Shown here piece by piece: positions 8,157-19,132 of a stretch of 64,000 nt of DNA (its first letter is position 1; every line of letters starts with the position of its first letter). The position numbers and the translations under genes are program-made. The notes beneath the pieces are model-generated. The model was not told the origin of the DNA. It worked only from the letters and a program-made list of their open reading frames with translations, and did no database searches. The stretch is from Roseobacter sp. MH60115 (lineage in GTDB: Bacteria > Pseudomonadota > Alphaproteobacteria > Rhodobacterales > Rhodobacteraceae): assembly GCF_015644665.1 (NCBI RefSeq), contig NZ_JADOBQ010000001.1, positions 62,001-126,000 of the forward strand, read 5' to 3'.

Positions 8157-9136
8157 ACATCGGGCTTCTGGGCTGCGGACGCATCGGCGTTGTGCACGCG
8201 GGCTCCATCGACCGGCTCGATGGCGTGCGGGTCAGCGCTGTCTCGGACGCGGTGCCCGCCGCCGCGGAAGCGCTTGCCGCAAAGACCGGCGCACAGGTGT
8301 TGGACGGCGCCGCGCTCATTGCCAGCGCGGATGTGGACGCCGTGGTCATCGGTACCCCGACGGACACGCATTACGACCTGATCCACGCGGCGGCAAAAGC
8401 GGGCAAGGCGATCTTCTGCGAAAAGCCCATCGACATGTCCGCTGACCGCATCCGCGACTGCATTACAGCGGTAGAGGCGGCAGGGGTGCCCTTTATGACC
8501 GCCTTCAACCGTCGTTTCGATCCGAACTTCGCGCATCTGCAGGCGCGTCTCGCCGCAGGGGACATCGGGGACGCCGAGATCATCACGATCCTCTCGCGTG
8601 ACCCGTCGCCGCCGCCCGTCAGCTATATACAAAGTTCCGGCGGCATTTTCCGGGACATGATGATCCACGATCTCGACATGGCGCGCTTCCTGCTGGGCGA
8701 GGAACCCACAACGGTCTTCGCCGTGGGGGCGGCACTGGTCGATCCGGAGATCGGCAAGGCCGGGGACGCAGACACCGCCGCTGTCACGCTGACGACGCCA
8801 AGCGGCAAGATCTGCCAGATCAGCAACTCCCGCCGCGCCACCTACGGCTATGACCAACGCATCGAAGTGCATGGGGCTGCGGGCATGTTGCGGGCCGCCA
8901 ATGTGCAGGAGCATACGGTCGAACTTGCCACGGCACAGGGCTTTGCGACCGCACCGGCCAAGCACTTCTTTCTCGAACGTTACCAGGCCGCCTATCTTGC
9001 CGAGATGCAGCATTTCGTGACCGCCGTTCGTGACGGCAAAGCCCTGTCGCCCGGCATCACCGACGGGTTGCGGGCCCAGATGCTGGCCGATGCCGCCACC
9101 CACTCCTGGGAGACCGGCCAGCCCGTGCAGGTCTAA
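8150..9136 (+). CDS. iolG: Inositol 2-dehydrogenase
   Basis: A 328-residue Gfo/Idh/MocA enzyme that oxidises myo-inositol to scyllo-inosose with NAD+, the entry step of the pathway. The Rossmann motif GLLGCGRIGVVHAG is at residues 5-18. The catalytic triad expected of IolG is in place: K92 in CEKPID, D169 and H173 in RDMMIHDLD. It overlaps iolJ by seven bases, closing the operon. Its TAA overlaps the stop codon of convergent oxyR. Among the three Gfo/Idh genes in the locus this is the best match to IolG. Confidence 0.9.
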   Translation: MLNIGLLGCGRIGVVHAGSIDRLDGVRVSAVSDAVPAAAEALAAKTGAQVLDGAALIASADVDAVVIGTPTDTHYDLIHAAAKAGKAIFCEKPIDMSADRIRDCITAVEAAGVPFMTAFNRRFDPNFAHLQARLAAGDIGDAEIITILSRDPSPPPVSYIQSSGGIFRDMMIHDLDMARFLLGEEPTTVFAVGAALVDPEIGKAGDADTAAVTLTTPSGKICQISNSRRATYGYDQRIEVHGAAGMLRAANVQEHTVELATAQGFATAPAKHFFLERYQAAYLAEMQHFVTAVRDGKALSPGITDGLRAQMLADAATHSWETGQPVQV

Positions 9137-10023
9137 CTGACGACCGTCTGCTTCACCCGGCCTGCCAGATCGGTCAACTGATCGGCCAGCGGGGTCGATT
9201 TGCGCCAGACCATGCCAATGGTGCGGGTCGGCTCGGGTCGCTTGAAATGTGCAACGGAGACATCCGCCGAGCGGGTCTCCAGCGCGACCGCCATCTCGGG
9301 GATCAGTGTCACACCGAGGCCGCTGGCCACCATCTGCACCAGTGTCGACAGTGAACTGCCCTCCATGCTCTCACGCGGCAGGTTTGATGGGGTGCCACAA
9401 AAGGCCAGCGCCTGATCGCGAAAGCAATGGCCTTCTTCCAGCAGCAAAAGGCGCATTCTGCTAAGGGTTTCACCGCTGGGCACAGGCTTTTCTGCGTCTG
9501 ACAGGCTGCGCACCAGAACAAAGCTTTCGTCAAACAAGGGTACCTCGGTCAGGCCGGGCTCCGAGATCGGCAGGGCGACGAGTGCCACATCCAGCTGACC
9601 GCCGAGAAGATCGAAGATCAGGTTTTCGGTCTGCGTCTCCCGAATGCGCAGATCAAGTCTGGGATAGGCGCCATTCAGATCGGCAACAAGCCGGGGCAAC
9701 AGGTAGGGTCCGATGGTGGGGATGATGCCCAACCGCAGTTTGCCCACCAGCCCGTCGTGGGACGCGCGCGCGAGGTCCGAAAGGTCATCAATGGAGCGTA
9801 GAATAGGCCGGACCCGCTGGGCGAATTCCTCTCCGAAAGAGGTCAGGCGGATGTGACGCGCATGCCGCTCAAAGAGCAGTTGGCCAAGGGTTTCCTCCAA
9901 CTCCTTGATTTGCACGGAAATGGCAGGCTGGGAGATCGAAGACGCTTCTGCCGCGCGCCCAAAATGCCCATGCAGGGCGACGGCTTCAAAGTATCGCAGT
10001 TGTTTGATCGTAAAATTTTCCAT
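9133..10023 (-). CDS. oxyR: Hydrogen peroxide-responsive LysR regulator OxyR
   Basis: A 296-residue LysR-type regulator with an N-terminal winged helix (FGRAAEASSISQPAISVQIKELE) and a periplasmic-binding-like effector domain. The redox switch is visible: C200 in LLEEGHCFRDQ and C209 in ALAFCGT, matching the disulfide pair C199/C208 of E. coli OxyR in spacing and context. It is divergent from katG with a 128-base shared promoter region, the usual arrangement for OxyR controlling catalase-peroxidase. The start MENFTIKQLRYF fits the family N-terminus. Confidence 0.93.
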   Translation of the reverse strand: MENFTIKQLRYFEAVALHGHFGRAAEASSISQPAISVQIKELEETLGQLLFERHARHIRLTSFGEEFAQRVRPILRSIDDLSDLARASHDGLVGKLRLGIIPTIGPYLLPRLVADLNGAYPRLDLRIRETQTENLIFDLLGGQLDVALVALPISEPGLTEVPLFDESFVLVRSLSDAEKPVPSGETLSRMRLLLLEEGHCFRDQALAFCGTPSNLPRESMEGSSLSTLVQMVASGLGVTLIPEMAVALETRSADVSVAHFKRPEPTRTIGMVWRKSTPLADQLTDLAGRVKQTVVS

Positions 10024-12332
<2,309 letters not shown>

Positions 12333-12351
12333 TCGACGATGTGAAAACCGT

Positions 12352-12386
12352 GATGCGCCGTCTCTGTGAGGCGGTGCATCTTGTTG
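12352..12386 (+). terminator. Probable katG terminator hairpin
   Basis: GATGCGCCGTCTC at 12352-12364 pairs with GAGGCGGTGCATC at 12368-12380 (13 pairs including two G-T wobbles, TGT loop), followed by TTGTT. The T-run is weak but the position 20 bases after the katG stop is right. Confidence 0.6.
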
Positions 12387-12461
12387 GGCGCTGACACGTC
12401 AGGCATGCGTCAGCGCCAGCAGAGGGCACGTGTGGGTGCGATCACCTGCCTGCGGCGCGGA

Positions 12462-13328
12462 TCAGTCGCCGAATACCTCTTTGAAATGCGCGATGCATTG
12501 TCGAAAGCCCGCCTCGAAATCCCCGTTGCCGGGATGAAACACGCTCTCAAATGAGACCACACCCTCATACCCGTCCGCCCGGAGCGCGGCGGCGATCTGT
12601 GGAAAGAGCGGGCCAAGCTGACCTTCGCCCATCTTGCGTACTTCAAGGGTTGCACGCGGGGTATCGACCAGCACGTCCTTGATATGCACATGCCCCAGAT
12701 AGCCGTCTTTCACCTCCGCATAGCCATCGGGATAGGCGACCTCATGGCACCAGCAGTTGTTGCCGGGATCCCAAAGCACCTTGAGCGCGTCTCTGGCGTC
12801 GAGTGCGTCGATCAATTTGCGCGCGGTGTAATTTGAATTGACCAGCGTGCCGTTGCCGGTCTCGACCACCAGCGTCACCCCTTCCGCACGCGCCAGCTCC
12901 ACCGCGGGCGCGATCAACGGGGGCATGCTGTCCCAGACGCCATGCGCCACATTCCATTTCTCCGCGCCATTGTGGCCCCAGAGGATCTGCTCCTTGCGCT
13001 GGGTCATGATCCGCACCAGCGGGGCGCCGACCACATGGGCCATCTCGATCACCCGCTTCAGCGCGTCCATATGCCGGGTGTGAAGCGCGTCTCCGGCGCG
13101 GTTCTCGGCCGACATGCCCGCAAAGATATGCCGCGATAGGCAGGAGACCGGTTTGCCGCGATCCCGCAGCAGGGCATCAATATCGCGCACCTCGGCAGCG
13201 GTGTGATCGCCCACTTCCGTGTCACCGACAAATTGCAGTTCCGCATAGTCGAGCCCAAACTCATCCATGACATTCACCGCATGGCGTAGATCCCTGCTGA
13301 TGCCGTCGCAGATCACCCCAAGCTTCAT
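12462..13328 (-). CDS. Sugar phosphate isomerase/epimerase family protein (TIM barrel)
   Basis: A 288-residue xylose-isomerase-like TIM-barrel protein (AP-endonuclease-2 superfamily). Metal-site acidic and histidine segments are visible: VVETGNGTLV, LWDPGNNCW, GHVHIKDVL, and FESVFHPGN near the end. The family includes hydroxypyruvate, 2-oxo-tetronate and tagatose/inosose isomerases; I cannot choose the substrate. Its ATG overlaps the stop of the upstream dehydrogenase by four bases (ATGA), so the two are translated together and probably act in one short pathway, for example for a tetronate or other sugar acid. Confidence 0.8.
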   Translation of the reverse strand: MKLGVICDGISRDLRHAVNVMDEFGLDYAELQFVGDTEVGDHTAAEVRDIDALLRDRGKPVSCLSRHIFAGMSAENRAGDALHTRHMDALKRVIEMAHVVGAPLVRIMTQRKEQILWGHNGAEKWNVAHGVWDSMPPLIAPAVELARAEGVTLVVETGNGTLVNSNYTARKLIDALDARDALKVLWDPGNNCWCHEVAYPDGYAEVKDGYLGHVHIKDVLVDTPRATLEVRKMGEGQLGPLFPQIAAALRADGYEGVVSFESVFHPGNGDFEAGFRQCIAHFKEVFGD

Positions 13329-14227
13329 GGTTTGGCCTGTCGGTGAAGTTCGGCGCCAACGATCTCTTCGATCACGCGCGTGCAGACCCAGTTGTCGCCA
13401 TCGGGATACCGGGTGCGCCCTGCATGGAAAATCTGCATGGCGGCACTTGCCGTGTGCAGCGGCACGCCCAGTTCCTCTCCCAAGCCCATCGAGATGGTCA
13501 GATCCTTGTGCATCGTGTTGATGTGGCTGCCGGTGCCTTCGAACTGACGATCAATGATCTTTTCCAGCGCGTTGTTCACGACGCCGCAGCCCGCCGAGGA
13601 GGTCGAGAAGACATCCAACAGCACTTGACCCGGCACGCCCGCCTTGGCCGCCAGTGCTGCCGCTTCGAAGGTTGCCGCAAACTGTGCGCCGATCAGGGAT
13701 TGCAGGCAGGCCTTGATTGTCTGGCCGTCCCCAGGTCGGGTGCCGACGCGGTGTATGTTGGCCGAGACCGCCTGCATGACCGGGGCAAACTCCTCCAGCA
13801 CCGCATCAGGCGCTGCAGCCATCATCGTCAGCGTGCCGCCTTGCGCACCCGGAAATCCCCCGGAGACCGGCGTATCTATCAGATGCACGCCCGATCCCGA
13901 CATTTCCTGCCCGATCTCGCGCGCCTCATGCGGCTTGATCGTGGCGCTGAGCAGAATGGCGCTGCCAGGCCTGAGATGGGCCGCCAGACCGTCCGCCCCC
14001 AGGATGACCGACTTGGCCTGATTGCCGCTCATGACCATGACAAAAACCGCCTCCGCAGCCCGGGCCACCTCCGCAACCGATGCCGCAGCGACCCCGCCCA
14101 TATCGGTGAAGGCGTTCATCCGATCTTTGACCGGGTCGATCCCCGTGACCGAAAATCCATTCTTCAGCAGGTTCTTTGCAAGCCCGCTGCCCATGTCGCC
14201 AATGCCGATGACGCCCGTGGTTTTCAT
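13325..14227 (-). CDS. 3-hydroxyisobutyrate/threonate dehydrogenase-family oxidoreductase
   Basis: A 300-residue beta-hydroxyacid dehydrogenase. The N-terminal NAD-binding motif GVIGIGDMGSGLAKNL and the substrate motif IDTPVSGGFPGAQGG are diagnostic, and the catalytic lysine segment QTIKACLQSL is present. The start at 14227 is preceded by a GGGAG ribosome site. The family covers 3-hydroxyisobutyrate, tartronate semialdehyde, L-threonate (LtnD) and related acids. Pairing with a TIM-barrel isomerase and a GntR regulator favours a sugar-acid pathway such as threonate/erythronate, but no kinase or aldolase partner is present to prove it. Confidence 0.82.
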   Translation of the reverse strand: MKTTGVIGIGDMGSGLAKNLLKNGFSVTGIDPVKDRMNAFTDMGGVAAASVAEVARAAEAVFVMVMSGNQAKSVILGADGLAAHLRPGSAILLSATIKPHEAREIGQEMSGSGVHLIDTPVSGGFPGAQGGTLTMMAAAPDAVLEEFAPVMQAVSANIHRVGTRPGDGQTIKACLQSLIGAQFAATFEAAALAAKAGVPGQVLLDVFSTSSAGCGVVNNALEKIIDRQFEGTGSHINTMHKDLTISMGLGEELGVPLHTASAAMQIFHAGRTRYPDGDNWVCTRVIEEIVGAELHRQAKP

Positions 14228-14275
14228 GCGAAAAACTCCCGTTTTTTCCGCGTCCAAATACTGATGCGGCGTTCG

Positions 14276-14297
14276 AAAAAGCCCCCTGCAGAGGGGC
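14276..14297 (-). terminator. Rho-independent terminator/attenuator between GntR gene and dehydrogenase
   Basis: On the minus strand GCCCC-TCTGCAG-GGGGC is followed at once by TTTTT. It ends transcripts coming from the GntR gene or, being only about 50 bases before the dehydrogenase start, could act as an attenuator in its leader. Confidence 0.65.
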
Positions 14298-14491
14298 CGG
14301 TTTCACGGGGATTTCACGCGTCATAGTGACGTCGGGCGAGTCCGGAAGACACCCCGTTGCCCGGTTAGGTTCTTAGAGCTAGCCTCGGAAGCCCTGATTT
14401 TGCAAGCAAGCGCTGCGCCCGTCCGCTGGGTGGCGAAATCCTGCTGGGAGCTCTGTCGCAACATGTGGGGCAGGCATTTGGCGGTTTGCGC

Positions 14492-15199
14492 TCAATCTTC
14501 AAAATAGGCGGCATGCGATTTCCGGATGCTGGTGATCACATCGTCCAGCCGGGACAGATGCATCCGTATCGACGTCACGGCACCATCCTCATCACGGGCC
14601 TCCAGATGGTCGATAATCTCGCGGTGGTCGGCCAGCAGCTTGTCCATTTCCGTCGCCTGCGTCAGGCTCAACAGGCAGAGACGGTCCACCATGGATTTGT
14701 TTTCCGTGATGGTCTTGAAGGCAAAGGTGCACCGTGCAGCGGCGCAGAGCATCTTGTGAAACTCGTAGTCCAACGCGTGGAAGCGCTCGATGTCATTCCG
14801 CGCAACGGCGTCTGCCTGCTGCTCCAGGCTCCGGTGCAGGCGCTTGAGGTCCGCGTCATCCGCGTCGGCACAGGCGCGGCGGATGATTTCGCATTCCACG
14901 GCGAGGCGAATGAAGCGCGACCGCTGGATCGCCTCGTAAGAGAAGCCTCTGACAATCGTCGCTTTCTGCGGGCGGATCTGGATCAGGTTCTGATTTGCCA
15001 GGCGGATAAAGGCTTCGCGGACCGGCTGCCGTGACATGTCAAAGCGTTTGGCAATTTCAACTTCCGAGATACGTGTGCCGGGCATGAGCTTCAGCGCGGA
15101 AATCTGACCGTATAGAAAATCAAAGACCTCATCTGCGCTGGTCCGCCGTTCCGCGGTTGTTGGATTTTGCAAACCGTTGTTCCTTTGTCGTCTGAACAA
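14492..15199 (-). CDS. GntR-family transcriptional regulator with FCD domain
   Basis: A 235-residue regulator. The N-terminal winged helix includes SEVEIAKRFDMSRQPVREAFIRL, the typical GntR recognition segment, and the C-terminal all-helical FCD ligand domain contains FHALDYEFHKMLCAAA and the metal-type HREIIDHLEARDEDGA. FCD members usually sense small carboxylates or sugar acids via a bound metal. It is divergent from the SDR-TRAP genes and upstream of the isomerase-dehydrogenase pair, so it most likely represses one or both. Two candidate GntR operators lie in the divergent gap. Confidence 0.88.
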   Translation of the reverse strand: MFRRQRNNGLQNPTTAERRTSADEVFDFLYGQISALKLMPGTRISEVEIAKRFDMSRQPVREAFIRLANQNLIQIRPQKATIVRGFSYEAIQRSRFIRLAVECEIIRRACADADDADLKRLHRSLEQQADAVARNDIERFHALDYEFHKMLCAAARCTFAFKTITENKSMVDRLCLLSLTQATEMDKLLADHREIIDHLEARDEDGAVTSIRMHLSRLDDVITSIRKSHAAYFED

Positions 15200-15372
15200 C
15201 TATTTACCATACCAGTTTCGGAGATAAAAGGCATATACTATGACTGATTTAGGTGAAATTCAGCATATTTACATAGTTTTATGCTGCAGATGCGAAAGAA
15301 TTCGTGTTTGACCGGTTTGAAAAACTGGTATACTAGTCTGCATATAGATCCTGTGTATGTTGGAAAACTGCA
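15200..15372. promoter_or_regulatory. Divergent GntR/SDR promoter with two FadR-type operators
   Basis: The box CTGGTATACTAG at 15325-15336 fits the core NTNGTATACNAN of GntR/FCD regulators and is nearly palindromic. The sequence ATACCAGTTT at 15209-15218 is the exact reverse complement of AAACTGGTAT at 15322-15331, so a second copy sits just before the GntR start. This suggests autoregulation plus control of the rightward genes. Confidence 0.7.
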
Positions 15373-16155
15373 ATGAATATGCCCGAGACATCCCCCACCA
15401 GCTCCCGGAATTTGACTGGCAAAACGGCCATCGTCACGGGTGGTGGGCGGGATATTGGTCGGGCATGTGTGCTGCGTCTTGCTGCGGCGGGGGCGTCCGT
15501 TGCCATCAACTACCACAGCTCGTCCGAAGGGGCAGATAGCGCAGCCCGGGACATCAAAGCCACGGGTGGCAAAGCCATCGCGCTGCAAGGAGATATGACG
15601 CGGGAAGAAGACGTCAGCGCGCTGGTCGCCGAGACCCGGGAGGCCTTTGGGGATGGTATCGATATCCTTGTGCATGTGACCGGCGGCCTGGTTGCCCGCA
15701 AGGCGATTCCGGAAATGGATATCGACCACTGGCACCGGGTGATGAACCTGAATGCCACCTCCTTCTTTCATGCGGTCAAGGCGGTGCTGCCCCACATGGG
15801 GCGCGGCGGCTCGATCATCGGGCTGGCCAGTCAGGCCGGACGCGACGGGGGTGGTCCGGGCGCTGTTGCTTATGGCGCGGCCAAAGGCGCCGTGATGACA
15901 ATGACCCGCGGGCTGGCAAAGGAGCTTGGACCCGACATCCGGGTAAACTCCATTTGCCCTGGCATGATCGACACCGATTTCCACAATGTTTTTACCAAGC
16001 CCGAGGTGCGCAGCCACGTGGCCAACGTAACGCCCCTGAAACGCGAGGGTGCGCCGGAGGATGTGGCCAACCTCGTGGCCTATCTGGCCTCGGAAGAGGC
16101 GGCCTTCATCACCGGCGCGAACATCGACATCAACGGCGGAACGCTGTTCTCATAA
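15373..16155 (+). CDS. SDR-family NAD(P)-dependent oxidoreductase
   Basis: A 260-residue classical short-chain dehydrogenase. The cofactor motif is TGGGRDIGRAC (Gly-rich TGxxxxxG), with the NNAG-equivalent region replaced by VHVTGG. The active-site serine region is GLASQAGRDG and the catalytic YGAAK supplies Tyr and Lys. It ends with a normal GANIDINGG C-terminal motif. The substrate is unknown; the gene heads a rightward cluster with a TRAP transporter, so it probably oxidises the imported compound. The start at 15373 gives MNMPETSPTSS before the Rossmann fold. Confidence 0.87.
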   Translation: MNMPETSPTSSRNLTGKTAIVTGGGRDIGRACVLRLAAAGASVAINYHSSSEGADSAARDIKATGGKAIALQGDMTREEDVSALVAETREAFGDGIDILVHVTGGLVARKAIPEMDIDHWHRVMNLNATSFFHAVKAVLPHMGRGGSIIGLASQAGRDGGGPGAVAYGAAKGAVMTMTRGLAKELGPDIRVNSICPGMIDTDFHNVFTKPEVRSHVANVTPLKREGAPEDVANLVAYLASEEAAFITGANIDINGGTLFS

Positions 16156-16161
16156 CGCAGG

Positions 16162-16177
16162 CGCGGCAGAGGCCGCG
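16162..16177 (+). repeat. Small hairpin between SDR and TRAP receptor genes
   Basis: CGCGGC-AGAG-GCCGCG, a six-pair stem with a four-base loop in the 87-base gap. There is no T-run. It may affect the relative expression of the two genes; the functional meaning is unproven. Confidence 0.4.
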
Positions 16178-16242
16178 TCCGCCCGGGAGGGGCGCCGCAA
16201 ACGACCAAAGACCGATCACGCGCAATAGGGAGGAAAAGATAT

Positions 16243-17220
16243 ATGTTTACGCGCTTGACCAAAACCATGGGCACGCTGGGCCTTATCGGCCTGATGGCCA
16301 CTGCCGCACAGGCAGAGAACTGGCGGGGCTGGAACATCCACACGGATGGCTATCCGAACACCGTCGCGATGGATAAATTCGCGGAACTTCTGGAGGAGAA
16401 GACCGGCGGCGAGATCACGCTGCAGATGTTCCACGGCGGCACGCTGGGCAACCAACCTGACGGGATCGAGCAGGTGCGCATCGGCGGGCTGGAAATCGGC
16501 AACTTCAACCTTGGTCCGATCGGCCCGATTGCGCCGTCCGCCAATGTCGTCTCCCTGCCGTTCATCTTCAAGGACGTGGACCACATGTTCCGCGTTCTTG
16601 AAAGCGAGGGCGGCGAAGCGATTGCGGCAGGCATGGCCGAAAAAGGTCTCGTACCGCTGTCGTGGTTCGATGCGGGCGCACGGTCCTTCTACAGCCAGAA
16701 ACCGATCCAGACACCGGCGGATGTGACCGGCCTCAAGGTTCGTGTGATGAACAATGATCTCTTCACGGGCATGATTTCGGCACTTGGCGGTAACCCGTCG
16801 CCGATGGCCTTTGGTGAGGTGTATCAGGCGCTGAAAACCGGGGTTGTTGATGGCGCCGAAAATAACTGGCCGTCCTATGAGGCCACGGGGCATTTCGAGG
16901 TGGCGGGCTACTATTCGCTCAGCCAGCACCTGATCATTCCCGAGTGTCTGTGCATCAACACGGCCGTGTACGATGGCCTGTCCGACGACATGAAGGCGGC
17001 GGTCAAGGACGCTGCACAAGAAGCTGCCTTGCTTCAGCGTCAGCTTTGGAAGGAACGCGAAGCCGCCAGCCAGGAAAAGGTCATGGCAGCCGGGGTCAAG
17101 TTCAACGAAATCTCGAACAAGGTTCCCTTTCAGGAAGCCATGGCGTCGGTCTATGAAGCCTATCTCGAGGCCAATCCCGACCTGCGCGGCCTGGTCGAAC
17201 TGATCCAGACCACCGAATAA
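16243..17220 (+). CDS. TRAP transporter receptor, DctP family
   Basis: A 325-residue periplasmic solute receptor. Residues 1-24 form a Sec signal peptide ending AQA-EN. The conserved carboxylate-binding arginine lies in GLKVRVMNND, and the family block VDGAENNWPSYEATGHFE follows. TRAP receptors of this type bind organic or sugar acids, with the arginine forming a salt bridge to the carboxylate. It is followed by a strong hairpin and then the DctQ and DctM genes. A GGGAGGA ribosome site lies upstream. Regulation by the divergent GntR protein is likely. The ligand cannot be named. Confidence 0.9.
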   Translation: MFTRLTKTMGTLGLIGLMATAAQAENWRGWNIHTDGYPNTVAMDKFAELLEEKTGGEITLQMFHGGTLGNQPDGIEQVRIGGLEIGNFNLGPIGPIAPSANVVSLPFIFKDVDHMFRVLESEGGEAIAAGMAEKGLVPLSWFDAGARSFYSQKPIQTPADVTGLKVRVMNNDLFTGMISALGGNPSPMAFGEVYQALKTGVVDGAENNWPSYEATGHFEVAGYYSLSQHLIIPECLCINTAVYDGLSDDMKAAVKDAAQEAALLQRQLWKEREAASQEKVMAAGVKFNEISNKVPFQEAMASVYEAYLEANPDLRGLVELIQTTE

Positions 17221-17231
17221 GAGAAACAGAC

Positions 17232-17265
17232 TTCCCCGCCCGGCGCATTGCTGCCGGGCGGGGAA
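17232..17265 (+). repeat. GC-rich intercistronic hairpin after DctP gene
   Basis: TTCCCCGCCCGGC pairs perfectly with GCCGGGCGGGGAA (13 pairs, eight-base loop), 11 bases after the receptor stop and before dctQ. There is no T-run. Such hairpins typically protect the receptor mRNA 3' end so that receptor exceeds permease. Confidence 0.75.
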
Positions 17266-17286
17266 AGCACGGGGGGGATCATCGAG

Positions 17287-17799
17287 ATGTCGCGCCAAAA
17301 ATGGGCCCAGTTTGACGCGGCCCTGGATCGTTTGAGCCACGCCTGCAAACTCGTCACTGGCATCGCGCTTGTGACGCTGACCGTGATCTTCGGCTGGCTG
17401 GTTTTTGGCCGCTACGTGCTGAACGCCACGCCGACCTGGGTCGAGCAGGTGGCGTTTCTGCTGGTTATGATCATCGCCTTTCTGGGCGCTGCCGTCGGCA
17501 TCCATGAGAATACACATCTCTCCGTCACCATTCTGCGCACCTCTGTGCCGCGCAAAATCCGGCAGGTGCTGGCCGTGATGACGGATTGCATCATGGGCGG
17601 GTTTGGTCTGCTGATGGCGTGGTATGGCGCGCAGCTTACCCTCTTCAAGTGGGGGTCATTGATCCCGATGCTGCAATTGCCAGAAGGCTTACGGTCCTTG
17701 CCGCTGACCCTGTCGGGCGGTTTGATTTTTCTCTTCTCTCTGGGACATCTGACGCGCATCCTGCGCGGCGCAGATCTCCGCAAAGACACGATTGAATAG
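17287..17799 (+). CDS. TRAP transporter small permease, DctQ family
   Basis: About 170 residues with four predicted membrane helices (for example VTGIALVTLTVIFGWLVFGRY and VAFLLVMIIAFLGAAVGIH). The family-typical sequence IHENTHLSVTIL follows helix 2. The start at 17287 (MSRQKWAQFDAAL) follows a G-rich stretch; an earlier in-frame codon would run into the hairpin. It forms the small subunit that pairs with DctM downstream. Confidence 0.85.
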   Translation: MSRQKWAQFDAALDRLSHACKLVTGIALVTLTVIFGWLVFGRYVLNATPTWVEQVAFLLVMIIAFLGAAVGIHENTHLSVTILRTSVPRKIRQVLAVMTDCIMGGFGLLMAWYGAQLTLFKWGSLIPMLQLPEGLRSLPLTLSGGLIFLFSLGHLTRILRGADLRKDTIE

Positions 17800-17807
17800 G
17801 CGCGTTG

Positions 17808-19088
17808 ATGGGACTTACCATTCTGCTTGGCATCTTTGCCTTCTGTGTTCTCATCGGCGCGCCTGTCGCCTTTGCTCTGGGCATTTCGGCCATCGCCGCC
17901 TTCTGGTGGGAGGGTCTGCCGCTGATGATCGGGTTTCAGCGCATTGTCTCCGGCATCAATGTCTTTTCCCTGCTGGCCATCCCGTTTTTCATCTTCGCGG
18001 GCGAATTGATGTTCCATGGGGGCATCGCCATCCGACTGGTGCGGTTCGCCTCCGCCGCAGTTGGCGCCGTCAGAGGAGGGCTGGGCATTGTGAATGTCTT
18101 CAGTTCCATGCTTTTCGGCGGCATTTCCGGCTCTGCCGTGGCCGATATCTCCGCCTTGGGCTCAATCCTGATCCCGGTGATGAAGGAAAAGGGCTACGAC
18201 ACGGATTACGCGGTGAACGTTACGGTCACCTCCTCCATCGCGGGCATCATGATCCCGCCCAGCCACAATATGATCATTTTCGCCGTGGCGGCGGGCGGCG
18301 GCATTTCGATCTCCAAACTGTTTCTGGCAGGTGTGGTGCCGGGCATCCTGATGTGTATCTGCCTTGCCCTGGCCGCCTATGTGGTCGCCGTGCGGCGCGG
18401 ATATGCGGCGGAAACCTTTCCCGGCTGGACCGCCCTGGCGTTGAGTTTCATCTTTGCGCTGCCCGGTCTGTTCACCGCCGTGATCATCGTCGGTGGCGTT
18501 TTGTCAGGCGTCTTCACGGTGACCGAATCCGGTGCCTTCGGCGCGATCTACGCCTTTGTCATCACCTTGCTGGTCTACCGCACGATCACATGGGACAACT
18601 TCTGCATCGCCGTCTTGCAGGCGGTACGCACCACGGCGATGGTGATGATCCTGATCGCCTGCGCGGGCGCTTTCGCTTATATGCTGACCTTCTTCCGCGT
18701 GCCGACGCAGACGGTGGATTTCCTGACGGCACTGACCGACAACCCGATCATCATCCTGTTGCTGGTCAACCTGTCCCTGCTTGTGCTGGGCATGATCATG
18801 GATATGGCGGCGCTGATCCTGATCTGCACACCTATTTTCCTGCCGGTGGCCCACAGCCTAGGGATTGACCCGCTGCAGTTTGGCATGATCCTGATGATGA
18901 ACCTCGGGCTTGGTCTGTGTACCCCGCCTGTCGGGTCCTGCCTTTTTGTCGGCTGCGCCGTCGGCAAGCTGCCGATGGAGGTGGCCGTGCGTACGATCTG
19001 GCCCTTCTACTTTGCGATCCTCGTGGCGCTGATGCTGACGACATTCTTTCCGGCGGTGTCGATGACCCTGCCATCCATCCTGGGGTGA
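17808..19088 (+). CDS. TRAP transporter large permease, DctM family
   Basis: A 426-residue, 12-helix-type membrane subunit that couples sodium movement to solute uptake. Family blocks are visible: the early FHGGIAIRLVRFASAAVGAVRGGLG region, the SGSAVADISALGSILIPVM signature, and the PPSHNMIIFA segment after it; PPVGSCLFVGCAVG closes the second half. The ATG at 17808 is preceded by a TTG codon; I use the ATG. It starts eight bases after dctQ. With DctP and DctQ it forms a complete tripartite carrier. Confidence 0.9.
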   Translation: MGLTILLGIFAFCVLIGAPVAFALGISAIAAFWWEGLPLMIGFQRIVSGINVFSLLAIPFFIFAGELMFHGGIAIRLVRFASAAVGAVRGGLGIVNVFSSMLFGGISGSAVADISALGSILIPVMKEKGYDTDYAVNVTVTSSIAGIMIPPSHNMIIFAVAAGGGISISKLFLAGVVPGILMCICLALAAYVVAVRRGYAAETFPGWTALALSFIFALPGLFTAVIIVGGVLSGVFTVTESGAFGAIYAFVITLLVYRTITWDNFCIAVLQAVRTTAMVMILIACAGAFAYMLTFFRVPTQTVDFLTALTDNPIIILLLVNLSLLVLGMIMDMAALILICTPIFLPVAHSLGIDPLQFGMILMMNLGLGLCTPPVGSCLFVGCAVGKLPMEVAVRTIWPFYFAILVALMLTTFFPAVSMTLPSILG

Positions 19089-19132
19089 CGTTTGTCAGTG
19101 GCGATCGGGGGCTGCTCTTGTCAGGGTTAGCG

